Source of the DNA: Strigops habroptila
Lineage: Eukaryota > Chordata > Aves > Psittaciformes > Psittacidae
Length of the DNA: 64,000 bases
Assembly (NCBI RefSeq): GCF_004027225.2
Contig: NC_044288.2
Span: forward strand, 4,122,719-4,186,718
Direction: 5' to 3'
Both the position numbers and the translations under genes were made by a program. Of this stretch, positions 1-11,378 are shown piece after piece. The notes under the pieces were generated by a model that worked only from the letters and a program-made list of their open reading frames with translations, made no database searches and was not told where the DNA came from. The first letter of the stretch is position 1; each line of letters opens with the position of its first letter.

Positions 1-60
1 TGCAGCCCAGGACACGGTTGGTTACAAGCACCCAGCAGCAGGTCGCAGCCACACACGAGG
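1..60 (-). mobile_element. CR1 fragment cut by the window edge
   Basis: The opening GCAGCCCAGGACACGGTTGG is the antisense of the CR1 segment just upstream of its 3' UTR, also seen in sense near 47100. Similarity fades after about 25 nt. Confidence 0.35.
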
Positions 61-2406
61 GGCACTTCCACAATATTGTGTTGGGGTTTTTCTCCAGAAC
101 CTTTCAAAATAGGCAAAGGGGATGTTTGCATTCATTTTAGGCAGCCTCTCCCCACACTTACCCCTTCAGAACAAGGATTGCCGAGACCTTGTATCATTAG
201 CCATGGTTTTTAACTGAAATACAAGTGAAAACAGCCAATTGCTGGGCAAGGCTGGATTCTCTTCCAGGAATGTGACATAAACTCAGTCCCTTTTAAGTAT
301 GACTCAAGTTTCTAGTAATTATCTCAGCTACAAACTTTAGAAATACATCCTTTTTCCTCCCATCTCTGTCATTTGGAGCTTTGGAGGATGGTGGTGCCTA
401 CCCTGCAGGAGGTCAGGGCCTGCCTGCACAAGGAGAGAGCACGGTGCTAACAGCCCTCCTGGAGAGGCTACATTAAACCACTCTCTTCATTTTCACAAGC
501 CCTGAGCAGGATTTGGACATCCAGGTCTCCCGAGGTGAAGGAATTAACTCACTGAATCCCCCAAGCTAATCTGTTTTGAGCAGAAGGACGTGTAACTTCA
601 CGGCAGGGACACTGCAATACTTATATTTAATCTTATCTTTTTACGTGCTTGCCCCTCTAACCTACAAAAATGGGGATAGAAAATCCATTTCAAAGGCAGA
701 GATGCCACTTGCTGTGTTTTAAGGGCCACTGTTTTAGGCAGACCATCTCCGTGTCCAGGACTGCTCGTCACTGCCCAGGGTGCAGTCGTGCATCCCCAGC
801 ACTCATCCTGCCCGAGCCAGCAGACAATGGAGGGCACAGCAATTAGCAGCACTTTCATCCACGCTGAGAAATGAAGGGTTGGAAACAATCCTCCCTTTCA
901 GAGCAGGAAGAGCATCAAGCTCCTTTGGTGCTGAGCAGCTGCTCTATCCGCTGTCCCACTCTCCTGTTCCCACTGGCACCCTCTGCTAGTCCCATGGGAG
1001 AAAATTCCCATCCCCAGAAAGGTTTATTCCATGAAAATCCAAGTGGAAATGCTGCATTCAACCTTTCCCTGTCCAGGAATACACACAAGCATCTCTGGTC
1101 TGCTCCACACAGCCGTGGGGACAGAAGTTCATCTGTTGGTTTCATATTAAGATCATTTTATAATCTTTTATAAGATTATAGCCTAGTGGAAGGTGTCCCT
1201 GCCCATGGCAGGGGGTTGGAACTGGAGGAGCTTTAAGGTCCCTTCCAACATAAACCACTCTTGGATTCTATGATCACTTCTACCTGTGAATCAGTAACTC
1301 ACTGCCAGGTCTTATTTGAAGTTAAGGCAGGAGAGAGATGGAGCTTCAGGTTTCAAATGGTGCTTTCCCCCATCAGAGCAAACCAGATTTCCAGCAAGCA
1401 GCTTCCTCTGCCCTGGAGCTAAACCCACTCCCAGCAGCTTCACCTCCTCAGCTCCTGGGTGAGGGGGAGCCAGTGCACAGCACAAGTGGGAGAAGTTGAG
1501 CTGCTCCAACTCTTTCTCTCTCAATTGGGTCTAAAAGTGCACCTCTGCCTCCCCCTGCAAGCACATCAAACTGCCAGAGGGCAAAAGTCCAGGTTATACA
1601 CATGGAAGGAAATTTGACGTACAAGAAAACAGTCAGACACCAGAGACAGTAAAACCAAACCCAAGACAGAGCTCTGCCTGCCTCAAATAGTGATAGGGTG
1701 TTATTCTGCCTCTTTATTAACAATTCACACTTATATTTATGAAGTCTTTAATGCTAAATGTCTGTCAGCCACAGTAACCTGGCCCAGAAGTGATTCTGCA
1801 GGTGAAGCATGGGTACAGTCAGATCATGGACAACCTATCTGGTCTAAAGGACATAAAAGGGTCCCTTGATTTCAGTTCAGTACACTGTTGGCTTCTGGAA
1901 ACAGAGCTTGAGTAATTGCTTGAGTTAAAGCATAACCAAGGGTTTAAAAGATAAGACACTGCTTGAGTCTAACCAAACAAAGCCCTTACACTGAAACCAT
2001 ATGAGTAAGAGTTCTGGTATGGAGTCACACACGGTGCTTTGCAGGGCAAAGCCTTGACTCCAATCTGCTCTGGGTGGCTCTGACCAAACCTTACCCATGC
2101 TGACAGCAGTGCCAGGGCAGCCTGGCTCCTGGGCTGCAGCTTTACAAAGCAACAGCATCATTCTGCAGTTAACTCATAGATAAGGAATGTTCTCCAGGTG
2201 CCAATCCAGGCTCACGCCACTTTTGAACTCAAATCCACGCTCCTCTAGCCATTCATTCACAATTTCTACCTCTGGGATAACCCTTTTTGAGGGGGACACC
2301 AAAAGGAGCTTTAAGAAGAGCTTAAGTTCCTCTCCCAGGGGACAGGATCCTGCGAAGGAGCTGAACGCACCCGGGCACACAGCACCATGCACCAGCAGCT
2401 GCTTAC
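61..2406 (-). other. EPB41: EPB41 intron (downstream of the FERM F1 exon)
   Basis: Intronic sequence with no coding exon that I can recognise. The next mammalian exon peptides (TWLDSAKEIKK, PWNFTFNVKFY) were looked for on the minus strand and not seen. It contains the short CR1 tail at 1180-1275. Confidence 0.6.
1180..1275 (+). mobile_element. CR1 3' fragment
   Basis: About 95 nt of CR1 3' end, from CTAGTGGAAGGTGTCCCTGC to the terminal GGATTCTATGAT. Severely 5'-truncated. Confidence 0.85.
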
Positions 2407-2511
2407 CCTGGAGGTTGGTGTGTCCCATATGGCCAAACCAAAGTAGTCTTCTTCCAGGAGATTGAGGTGGTCACAGACTTCCTTAAGGAGATCCTGCCCC
2501 TTGGCATGTTT
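2407..2511 (-). CDS. EPB41: EPB41 coding exon, start of FERM F1 lobe (exon 5 equivalent)
   Basis: This 105-nt exon encodes 35 residues, beginning KHAKGQDLLKEVCDHLNLLE and continuing to DTPTSR. From memory of human 4.1R, the same exon reads KHAKGQDLLKRVCEHLNLLE and on to NATSK, so identity is high. It is flanked by a TTTGCAG acceptor (exon starts at 2511) and a GTAAGC donor (exon ends at 2407), both phase 0. It follows directly in frame from the exon at 5383-5613. The peptide is the ubiquitin-like F1 lobe of the FERM domain, which binds band 3, glycophorin C and p55 at the membrane-cytoskeleton junction. The next mammalian exon (beginning TWLD) was not found between 1 and 2406 and is presumably beyond the left edge. 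Confidence 0.95.
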
Positions 2512-5382
2512 CTGCAAACAGAGAGAAGACATTCTGTAGGAGGTGCTGGTTTCTTCATGGGTGAGGGGAGAGAGGGAATGTCACCAAACCACACTGTGCA
2601 CTCTCAAGAAAGGAAAAGAGTCCTGAGTAGCTCAAAATCAGATCTCCTGGTGGCTTCTGAGCCAGGACCCCTTATAGGAAAGAGCATCAGGCATAAAAAC
2701 TGACACCAGAGAAGCAATGAGAACTGCAGTGGGTCTCTGCTACCACCAGCTCCATGTCCCAAAGCTGAGCTTCTCAACACAACCCAAAAACACCAAGGAT
2801 TTGTATGGTTTTACCCTTCCCAGGTACATCTACTGCACTGATACCCCCGAGGTCCAGGCTATCAACGAGATGTTGATCAAAAGATGATCAACGTGGGGTA
2901 TGAAACCGCTGCTACATCCCACTGCTGGAGTCTCCCGTTTTGGGGGCAACCTGATGTATGAGGTTCAGAGAAGAAAACAGCAGCTCAGAACCAAAGACCA
3001 TCATTTCCATAGCCTTTTCATCAAGCCCATCTGCTGCTGCTGACACTCAAGCTTCTCCACTTCTGCCTTATGCACCGCACGCTGCTCACACACAGGTTCT
3101 TGCCTCCAGAAATAAACTCCGAGCATTCCGAGCTCCTCTTTTCTTCTTTCCAAACCCTGCAGAAAGGAGCTGGCCCTCGGAACAGACACGTTTTTAGTCC
3201 AAAAGCATGAAGGGAAGCACCCCTGAGGCACAAAGCTACAGGAACCAGGAGCAGCTCATTCTGTTGAAGGTTTTGCTGGGAAGAAAGTGCAGTTCCAGTG
3301 ACGCAAAACGAGATTTACTAACGCTCCACTTGTGCCCACAGCTCTCCTGTTAGTCCTGTTTGCACAGCAACTGATCCAAGACCACAGCCTTGTTTTACTG
3401 CAGTCCTGTAAGGTCCTTAGTGCGTATGTTGTGACTCCATAGGTAACACAGTGCATGTGTTAGCCTGCGTATTTCCCAAGGAACTGGCACTTAAAGACAT
3501 GTAGGAATTAAAACCCTTCCAGAGCTGTCAACTGGAAAGGATGCCTGAAAGCACTTATTGCTATGGGGAGCCCCCCCTGCAGTCCTGATCCAGCTCTGGG
3601 GCAACAGCACAAGAGGGACGTGGAGCTGCTGGAGCGAGGCCAGAGGAGGCCCCGGAGCTGCTGCGAGGGCTGGAGCAGCTCTGCTCTGGAGCCAGGCTGA
3701 GAGAGCTGCGCTGGGGCAGCCTGGAGAAGAGAAGGCTCCTGAAGGGGAGACCTTAGAGCAGCTCCAGTGCCTAAAGGGGCTCCAGGAAACCTGGAGAGGG
3801 GCTTTGGACAAGGGCCTGTAGGGACAGGACAAGGGGAATGGCTTTAACCTGCCAGAGGGGAGATTGAGACGAGCTCTGAGGCAGAAGTTCCTCCCTGTGA
3901 GGGTGCTGAGGCGCTGGCACAGGGTGCCCAGAGAAGCTGTGGCTGCCCCATCCCTGGCAGTGTTCAAGGCCAGGTTGGACACAGGGGCTTGGAGCAACCT
4001 GCTCTAGTGGAAGGTGTCCCTGCCCGTGGCAGGGGTTGGAACTGGATGAGCTTTAAGGTCCCTTCCAACCCAAACCAGTCTGGGATTCTATGGTTCTTGG
4101 ATACAGGCATTTGTGCTGGTCTTTGCCTACACTGTTCCAATTCCTCCCTGATTAAGTCTTAGTAAATTCTCAAAATACTGGAGTAGGATTCTGTTTGTGT
4201 TAAAGCTGAGGGTACTTGTCAAGGCAACAGTGTCCCACCGAGAGCAGCTCCTCTTAATCCCCACCACGACTCTCTCAACCTACAGAAAGAGACTTAAACC
4301 TCCTGCTCGAATCAGGACCAACCACCCCACCACCATCCCTGCCGCCTGCCAGGATGAACAGGCAGCAAACACACACACAAAGCCCCAGCGAGCTGCCACC
4401 AGCGCTTCAGGGAACACTTTCCTGCCAGGGGCTGCACACACAATTCCTGCCAATGGGAAGGGGATCGGGACAGCAACGCTCCGAGTGGATCCCAGGCAGC
4501 ACCAGCAGCGGCGCCGCTACACAAAGGGCCAGCACTGACCTACTTGCCCAGGACCAGCCAAGGTAACATCCCTGTGCCCACATCCCCTCTCCTGGCCCAT
4601 TGAGCCAGCAGGATTGGGGAAAAACAAGCTGATGGAGTGTGCCTGAATGGGAAGAACTGGATTATTAATATTCCAGACAAGTACTTTAATACTGAAATGG
4701 GGATTTCTGCTGGCTTTTTATTGCCCTGGCAGCAAGACAGCCCTGGGAGAGAACGCACAAAATAAAGCAGAAGAAAAGCTCTCAGCTGAAGGGGTTTGCA
4801 GTGCTGTAAGTCACCATAATCACTTTAAATTGTTTACTGTTGTAAACAACTTAGACAACAACATAATCACTTCAAATTGTTTTATTCAAGTGCAGGCTAA
4901 ACACTGCATGTTGTTCTGCACATCCAAGCTCCTGGAGCTATGTCAGCCAGCAGCCTGATAAGCAAAGGTACCTTGGGTGAACAGGAAAGCATAAATCCAG
5001 CTGCCAACCCATTTCATTCAAAGGAAAGGGGCACAAGGTATTCGGATAAGCCCAACCTAACATAAAAACCTAAACTCTAGCCTGGGATACAAATGAAAGA
5101 TGAAGAGCAAATTAAGATAATGTGTCCCCCCCACACCTTTACACAGCAAGGCACCCTGGAAATGGTAGAATAATGAAAGCAGGATTCCTGGGCACTAGAG
5201 AGTTTTACAACACTAATAAGTTGTTCCAGCTCACAGCAAGATTGTTCTGCAGTAAAACCTGTCATGTAATTCACTGGCAGCAAATTAGGCTCCTATTAAA
5301 TCATGGTTGTGGTGATTTTTCTAGGGGAGAAGAAGGGAGAGGGAAAAGAGGAGAAGCAGAAACAAGCCCCTACAGTACTTAC
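2512..5382 (-). other. EPB41: EPB41 intron
   Basis: Noncoding intron between the AUG2 exon and the F1 exon. It holds one CR1 copy (3562-4094) and otherwise ordinary AT-balanced sequence. Confidence 0.7.
3562..4094 (+). mobile_element. CR1 LINE, 3' half, body type A
   Basis: About 530 nt in sense orientation. It carries the type-A body (CTGCCAGAGGGGAGATTGAG) before the common 3' end, and finishes GGGATTCTATGG. Confidence 0.92.
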
Positions 5383-5613
5383 ATCCATGGCACACTCAAA
5401 AAGGGTGTCATCCAGCAAGACGACTTTGCAGTACATGTTTCTGTGTCTTTTTACTGCTTTCTGGGCAGCTTTCAAATCCTTGTCTGCTTTGGGCTCCGGA
5501 GTCTCTTGCTTGGGCTCTGGCTTGGCGCTCTCTTCCTTTCCTTCACCTCCTTCCTTGCCCCCGAGGTCTCTGGGGTCCAGCTCCTGGTCGTCCCTCCTCT
5601 CCTCCTGTGCAGG
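5383..5613 (-). CDS. EPB41: EPB41 coding exon containing the downstream start AUG2
   Basis: This 231-nt exon encodes 77 residues, from PAQEERRDDQ to DDTLFECAMD. The acceptor is GGTTTCAG with a weak polypyrimidine tract; the donor is GTAAGT; both junctions are phase 0. The N-terminal 55 or so residues are acidic, lysine-rich and poorly conserved, as in the 4.1R headpiece. The last part, KHRNMYCKVVLLDDTLFEC, aligns with human KHRNMHCKVSLLDDTVYEC and opens the FERM domain. The internal methionine (codon 5434-5436) corresponds to human Met-210, the start of the 80-kDa erythroid isoform. Here it is residue 214 of the long form. The poor acceptor suggests regulated splicing, which is inference. Confidence 0.95.
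5434..5436 (-). promoter_or_regulatory. EPB41: AUG2, alternative translation start of the short 4.1R isoform
   Basis: The ATG sits in AAACATGT, with A at -3, and begins MYCKVVLLDD. In mammals AUG2 gives the 80-kDa erythroid protein when AUG1 is spliced out. Conservation of the surrounding peptide and of its distance from AUG1 (213 codons here, 209 in human) supports the same use. Confidence 0.8.
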
Positions 5614-5930
5614 CTGAAACCCCACATCACCCAAGTTGCAAATGAGAAGCGTCAAACAAAAAGAACATCACATGAAATAAGCATTGCAAAGGTGCACTGC
5701 AGGGCTGGGATCTCACCCCACCATGAGTTATCTGACTTCAGTGTGTGAGCTGGGACCTGGAGCAGCAGCTTGGCTGGGCAAGGGAATGCTATTCATTTTT
5801 AAAGCTTTTCAAGTCATTCTCAAGTCTTCACTTAAGAAAGGATGTAATAAAACAGAAAAAGGGGATGATTAGAGGAATCGAGGCAGATTACATCATGCAA
5901 ATCTTAACAGCAGCACCTTTTGGCTAGTTC

Positions 5931-6133
5931 TTCCCTGTGAGGGTGCTGAGGCGCTGGCACAGGGTGCCCAGAGAAGCTGTGGCTGCCCCATCCCTGGCAG
6001 TGTTCAAGGCCAGGTTGGACACAGGGGCTTGGAGCAACCTGCTCTAGTGGAAGGTGTCCCTGCCCGTGGCAGGGGTTGGACCTGGATGAGCCTTAAGGTC
6101 CCTTCAACCCAAACCAGTCTGGGATTCTATGAT
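5931..6133 (+). mobile_element. CR1 3' fragment
   Basis: About 200 nt, from TTCTTCCCTGTGAGGGTGCT to GGGATTCTATGAT; nearly identical to the 3' end of the copy at 3562. Confidence 0.92.
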
Positions 6134-7050
6134 CTGAGCTGACTGAGCAGCTCTTTGCTACCAAAAAGGGAAGGCAGCCTTCGTGCCACCCTCCCTTTGC
6201 CTAACAAAGCACATTGTGAGTCAGTTTAATTCACGAAAATAGCAGCAAGAGCTGCAGTTTGGGGGCAGGAGGAGGAAGGAAGCTGCTTGGGGTTTTTCAC
6301 TGCCATTTCAGCAGGTTAAATGAGTTCACAGCAGCTCTGACAAGTGCTGGAAGTGACTCGTTGCAGCAGGAGCACGCAGCCGTGGCCGAGCAAGAGCAGA
6401 ACCGTGTCTTTTCAGCCCATCGCATCTCATGAAATCAAACCCAGGCACAACTGTACTGAGGTATTTAAAACCTAAATAATGGCCACAAGCTGCTGACTTC
6501 TGTCCCAGCAGGGCTGGGACAATCGGGAGCAGGGAATCAGTCAAAGCCACTGTAATGCCCCTGGGTCAGCATTTATCAAACAGGCAGCACCTCTCCAAAT
6601 GCTGTCACAGCACAAATATCTGCCGAGTGTCACGGTTCAAACAGCCCCTGACGTTGAGCTGAAATAAGAGCTAAAAGAAAAAGCACAAATGCTTCGCCTG
6701 AAGCGAACAGCCCGTGGTGAAGGAAGGCTGTGGTGCACGCTCCCATGCGGAAAATCCAAGTTAAAGAGAGAAAGAAATCAGGGATTTCCTCTTAAAACAC
6801 AATTCTGGGCTGATATTGCCTGAAAATCTCCAGCTCCTGCCCCTTGTGCTAATGCCACCCAACTCAGAGGTACAAAACATGAGCAGAGCCCGTGGTTCTC
6901 CCAGCCTCAGAGATTTGGGCAAAGAAAGAGAAAGGTGTTACTTGCTACTTCCCCTCCAGCTTTGTCATGTTAAGGAGGTGGATTTACAACTACTCCTGCA
7001 GTTGGCAGTGCTCTAACTTGTCAAGTACTGCTCCAAAAGTTTGCAGGTAC

Positions 7051-7170
7051 GGTTGGATGTGGCTCTGGGCAACCTGGTCTAGTGAAACGATGTCCCTGCT
7101 CACTGCAGGGGGTTGGATGAGATGAGCTTGGAAGGTCCCTTCCAACCCAAACTGTTCCATGATTCTGTGT
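7051..7170 (+). mobile_element. Older, diverged CR1 3' fragment
   Basis: GGTTGGATGTGGCTCTGGGC through GGTCCCTTCCAACCCAAAC to CATGATTCTGTG. It differs throughout from the young copies, indicating an older subfamily. Confidence 0.8.
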
Positions 7171-8037
7171 AACACCTCTCTGGAGCCTGTTCAGAACTTA
7201 AGGGTAAATAATCCACATTTCACCACCAACGGGCCAGGACTCTCACAGAGGTTGGTTGGGTGTGAGGAGAAGGGGCACCCACCTTTCTCCAACTCCAGGC
7301 AACCACTAGTAACAGCAGAGCTGAAACTCCCTATGGAGTAAGAGAGGACGTGCAACACCTCCAGCTCAATACCAGCTGCACTTGGTGAGTGTCTCTGGGT
7401 GGCTCTGCCTCAGGTTCTACCATGCTTTAAAGACTTCACATAGAATGAGCCTGGCTGTAAAGAGCAGCCACCAGACAGCTCGGAGGAGCTGGGCTCAGCC
7501 CACGTGCTCTGCGGAAATCCCTATGTGATGCATAAGCAGAAAATATTGGTATTTGGCAGGCTCAGCACCAGCCTGGATTGAGCAGATGACCAAGTCATCA
7601 TCCACACCGTGCTTGTAGTCCTTGAAGCTGCAGAAATCCTTTCCTAAATCCATGTCCTCTTGCAATCACCCCTCATGCCACGGACCTGCCTCTCCTCTGC
7701 ACCACCAAGGACATCCCAATGAGCAAGCTCTGTCATGAATTATGAACTTGAACCCTAGTTCTGATGGGACTTCCCACCCCTCAGCAGAGTGGAGGCGGCA
7801 CGGGGCATTTTGAGTTATGCTGTGAAGTGTGAGCACAATTTCAGGAGCAGGACAGGCTGACACAGGAATGCAAGAGCGGGAAGCACACGATGCAATGCGG
7901 ACAAGAGCCTTTCTAGCATCTCATGAGCTTTTCTCATCAAGCTTTCCATCCTAGGACACAAAGTTTTTACAGCTTTGGCTAAAAAGACACATTTTGCAGC
8001 ACAGGAGGGAGCACACCACACAGAGCAGGGTATTTAC

Positions 8038-8499
8038 CTGTGTTTCTGCACTGCTTAAGGAATGGAGATCTAGCGATGGATCGGTTTTGAGCTCAGGCTC
8101 AGGAGCTGCAATTGGGGCTTTCACCAGGATGTCTTCATCAGGGCTGGCTCCTAATCCTGGGTCTTTCTGGTCACCTCCTGCCTCTTTAGGAGCATCACTG
8201 TCTTTGTCCTCTTCGGACACCTGAGACTTGGGTCTCCTGAGCAAGGATGAGAAGAGGCGGGAGAGGCCCCGGCCCTCGGAGGAGCGGCGCTCCTTCTTGC
8301 TCTGCTCCTCGGGTGCTGGTGTGTCGCTGTTGGAGGCCTTCTGCTTCAGCCCCACCACAGGCTGTCCCCCCGACGTCTGCCGAGCCCCTTCCTCTAGGGC
8401 AGCCTCTTGCTTTTGTGTTTCAGCAGCTCCTTCCTCCTCCTTGGCTTGCTGCTGCTCCGAGCTGTCGGCCTCCGCCGCTAGGCTCTTCTCTGTTGTCAT
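8038..8499 (-). CDS. EPB41: EPB41 first coding exon with upstream start AUG1 (headpiece, 135-kDa isoform)
   Basis: The exon begins at 8506 after a CTCTCTTACAG acceptor. The coding part starts at the ATG at 8497-8499 and ends at a CAG|GTAAAT donor (8038), giving 154 codons in phase 0. The protein starts MTTEKSLAAEADSSEQQ; human 4.1R starts MTTEKSLVTEAENSQHQ. Residues 77-95, RGLSRLFSSLLRRPKSQVS, match the calmodulin-binding segment described in the human headpiece. Residues 127-154 (KAPIAAPEPELKTDPS onward to SSAETQ) look essentially unchanged from human, while the acidic linkers between have diverged. This N-terminal headpiece is present only in the long, mostly non-erythroid isoforms. The exon splices in frame to 5613. 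Identification as 4.1R rather than 4.1N, 4.1G or 4.1B rests on these diagnostic peptides. Confidence 0.96.
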
Positions 8500-8506
8500 G
8501 ATGATG
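8490..8506 (-). promoter_or_regulatory. EPB41: 17-nt alternative acceptor segment carrying AUG1 (exon 2'/2 switch)
   Basis: The first 17 nt of the exon contain the ATG and end in ACAACAG, so a second AG acceptor lies at 8490-8491. Use of the distal acceptor (AG at 8507-8508) includes AUG1; use of the proximal one removes it and forces initiation at AUG2. A 17-nt AUG1-containing segment is the known arrangement in mammalian 4.1R. Spacing and sequence here fit it exactly, although use of the proximal site in birds is inferred. Confidence 0.7.
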
Positions 8507-9297
8507 CTGTAAGAGAGGTGCAAAGGTCTCAGTCAAGAGCTTTCTGGTATTAGGTCTGCATTAAGCTGTTCAAGGCAAGCCACAAGCACAGACACACCGT
8601 GTTCACCAGTCACACCACCCTGTCCTGCCAACTGCAGCCTACAAAGTCATTAAGAGCAAAACCACTCTTTCTGCTAAGGTTTGCTTTGATAGAAACATCT
8701 CTATTGACGTCTGACCACGCATCTTCCACCACAACTGACTCCAAACTGTCACATATCCTGGCACCAGGTCTGCTGCCTGATGAGAGCAGATGATTAAAAA
8801 CGGGAACAAGATGAGGGGAAGGGAGGAGATGGCTGAAGGTCTTGCTCCACAGGGCTGTTCTGAGGTCCCCTCTTCCTCCACGTCCCCGTTCCCCTCCGGC
8901 AGCACTGACTGTGAGCAGAGCAGATGAGGACATGCACATGACCAGGCAACCTTCCTCCTACCACGCCATGCCAAAACCCCAGACGGCCCATGATGGCTTG
9001 TGGTGTCACAGTGTCCTTCACCCCTGCAGCTGGAAGGAGAAATGTGCTGCTGGAGAGAAAACTCACACAGTCAAAGGGAGCCCAAAACTGTGTGGCCATG
9101 AATTGTAAGAGCTGCTCACTTCTGAATGTGCCTGAAAGAGGCCACAGATCCTCACCATGAACTACAAATGGGGATACCTAAATGTGATGAACCACACTGC
9201 TGCTCTGCCTGCACAGTGCTCATCAGTGCTGATCAACTCCATTGACCTGCACAGGACAGGTCCAGCGGAGCTGAGCAGGCTTCAGGATTCACAAGGT

Positions 9298-9642
9298 CTT
9301 CCAGTGCCTAAAGGGGCTCCAGGAAACCTGGAGAGGGGCTTTGGACAAGGGCCTGAAGGGACAGGCCAAGGGGAATGGCTTTAACCTGCCAGAGGGGAGA
9401 TTGAGATGAGCTCTGAGGCAGAAGCTCTTCCCTGTGAGGGTGCTGAGGCGCTGGCACAGGGTGCCCAGAGAAGCTGTGGCTGCCCCACCCCTGGCAGTGT
9501 TCAAGGCCAGGTTGGACACAGGGGTTTGGAGCAACCTGCTCTAGTGGAAGGTGTCCCTGCCCGTGGCAGGGGTTGGAGCTGGATGAGCTTTAAGGTCCCT
9601 TCCAACACAAACCAGGCTGGGAATCTATGATACGATTCTATG
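9298..9642 (+). mobile_element. CR1 LINE 3' fragment, body type A
   Basis: About 345 nt, starting at CAGTGCCTAAAGGGGCTCCA, with the type-A body and the common 3' end, finishing ATACGATTCTATG. Confidence 0.92.
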
Positions 9643-10709
9643 CTGCCTGCCTTGCACACTGGAACGATGCAAAATGAAAAGGCTCCAAAGCATCTCCATA
9701 ACAGGGAGCAGATTTCCTCAGAGCTGTTCAGCTGATGCAATGTTTATTTCAACTTTAGCCTGGGCTGTTGACACAGAAAGATGGAAATCACATGGGAAGA
9801 ATATTTCGGGTATAAAGAGGACCTAAAATAATCACACTTTAGAGAGGACAGGACTAACCTTCGCGTGTTGCATCACATGCATCTACAGCAATAAAGTGCC
9901 ACTGCCCACACAGAACAAAGAGCACCTAATCCAACACATGCCTTTGAATCCTCCAGCCCAAGCCCCACCAAACAATTGCTCCAAACATGCTGAAAAGGAG
10001 CATTCCAAGGTGTCACCCTGCTCCATATCACTGCATTCAGCCCTGATTTAACTCCTCCCCATTGCCAAACCACCCGAGTGCCTGAAAGAGAAAAGCCCTC
10101 TGAGCTTTCCAAAGTGCTCCTCCCTCGTGTTTAAGGCAAAAGCTTAATGTTGCTCCTAAGGCTGTGGTTAAAACAAAGCAGCACGAGAGACCTTCACTCC
10201 ATTTGTTTCTCCAGCAATACACATTTCCTAATTTATGAGGTTTGGATCTTGCTTTTTCTCTTGTTTGCAAGGAGAGCTATTGGAAAAGCAGGAATGGTAA
10301 CCCATGGGCTCAGTGCTCCCAGCGGGGTGATCCGGAGCTGGGTCACATTTGGGACAGGCTGTCTGAACTCTCTGGAACCTCTTCACTTGGACTGAGCCCC
10401 ACCAGCCAGCTCTGGGGACCAGTGCAGGGCCCATTTAGCCTGCTCTCCTCTCCTGCAGAAACCACATCTGGAGCATCACACCCTCCTCGGAATGCTCCAA
10501 ATCCAGCCCTCCAAAACCTCCTAGAGCTGCTACCAGGCAGCGCAAGGAATGACAAACCCCCATCACCCCCAGCCCGTGACGCAGGACACAGTCCCCATGG
10601 CCAGCTCCCAGGACAAAGCTCCTGAGAGCAAGCTGGATGCATTCGTGGTCCCACCACGAACACACAACAGCAGCAAACTCCCTTCTGCACCAGCTGCCAC
10701 AGCAGCCTG

Positions 10710-10752
10710 CTTTGCACTGCTTTGCACTGCTTTGTAGCTGCTTTGTAGCTGC
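10710..10752. repeat. Short tandem repeat, 10-11 bp units
   Basis: Two copies of TTTGCACTGC are followed by two of TTTGTAGCTGC, a small nested tandem duplication. Confidence 0.85.
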
Positions 10753-11378
10753 TTCCCACTGTTTGTTTTGAATCAATACGTTTGTAGGAACCGTTATCAG
10801 AACACGCGTTGCTCTGCTAAAGGCAGAACGGAGGCTGCTGAGATGATGGCTGCAGGGAGGGCACAGCTGAAGAGCAGCTCTTATCAGCCGCAGCAAACAG
10901 GAGGGACAGTCCACATCCACAAACACACACTTCCTCTGGACGTAGTTTTCTCTCGTTAAATCCCAACAATTCCAGAACAAGGGATGTTTACTTGTGTAGG
11001 TTCCAAAGCTGCAGCCACGGACCTTTCCCAACACAGCTGATGGGTCCCACCAGTGATGAGCAAACATCTTCATGTCATTCCTCTATCCCCCAGGAACAAC
11101 GTCAGGGCTGGGGCTGCAGAGATGGGCACACAGGAGCCCTTCCCTTCCCAATAAACACCTCATAGCACCAGTTACCTGCCAGCACCAATAACTCCCTGGG
11201 AGCAGCAAACCTCTTGCTGCAAGACCCGAGCGTGCTTCTCCGATGCAGCTGGTGCCCTCCCTTTGAAATGGTTTCCCCCAAGTTCCAAACCAAACCCAGA
11301 ACTGTGCAGACAATGAACATAACCAAGAGGATGGATCATCTAAAACCAAACAGCACCTTTGCTGCACTGAGATGTTTG

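Larger units (their letters stand above)
5614..8037 (-). other. EPB41: EPB41 intron between AUG1 and AUG2 exons
   Basis: Noncoding; contains CR1 fragments at 5931-6133 and 7051-7170. No additional in-frame exon with good splice sites was recognised. Confidence 0.65.
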
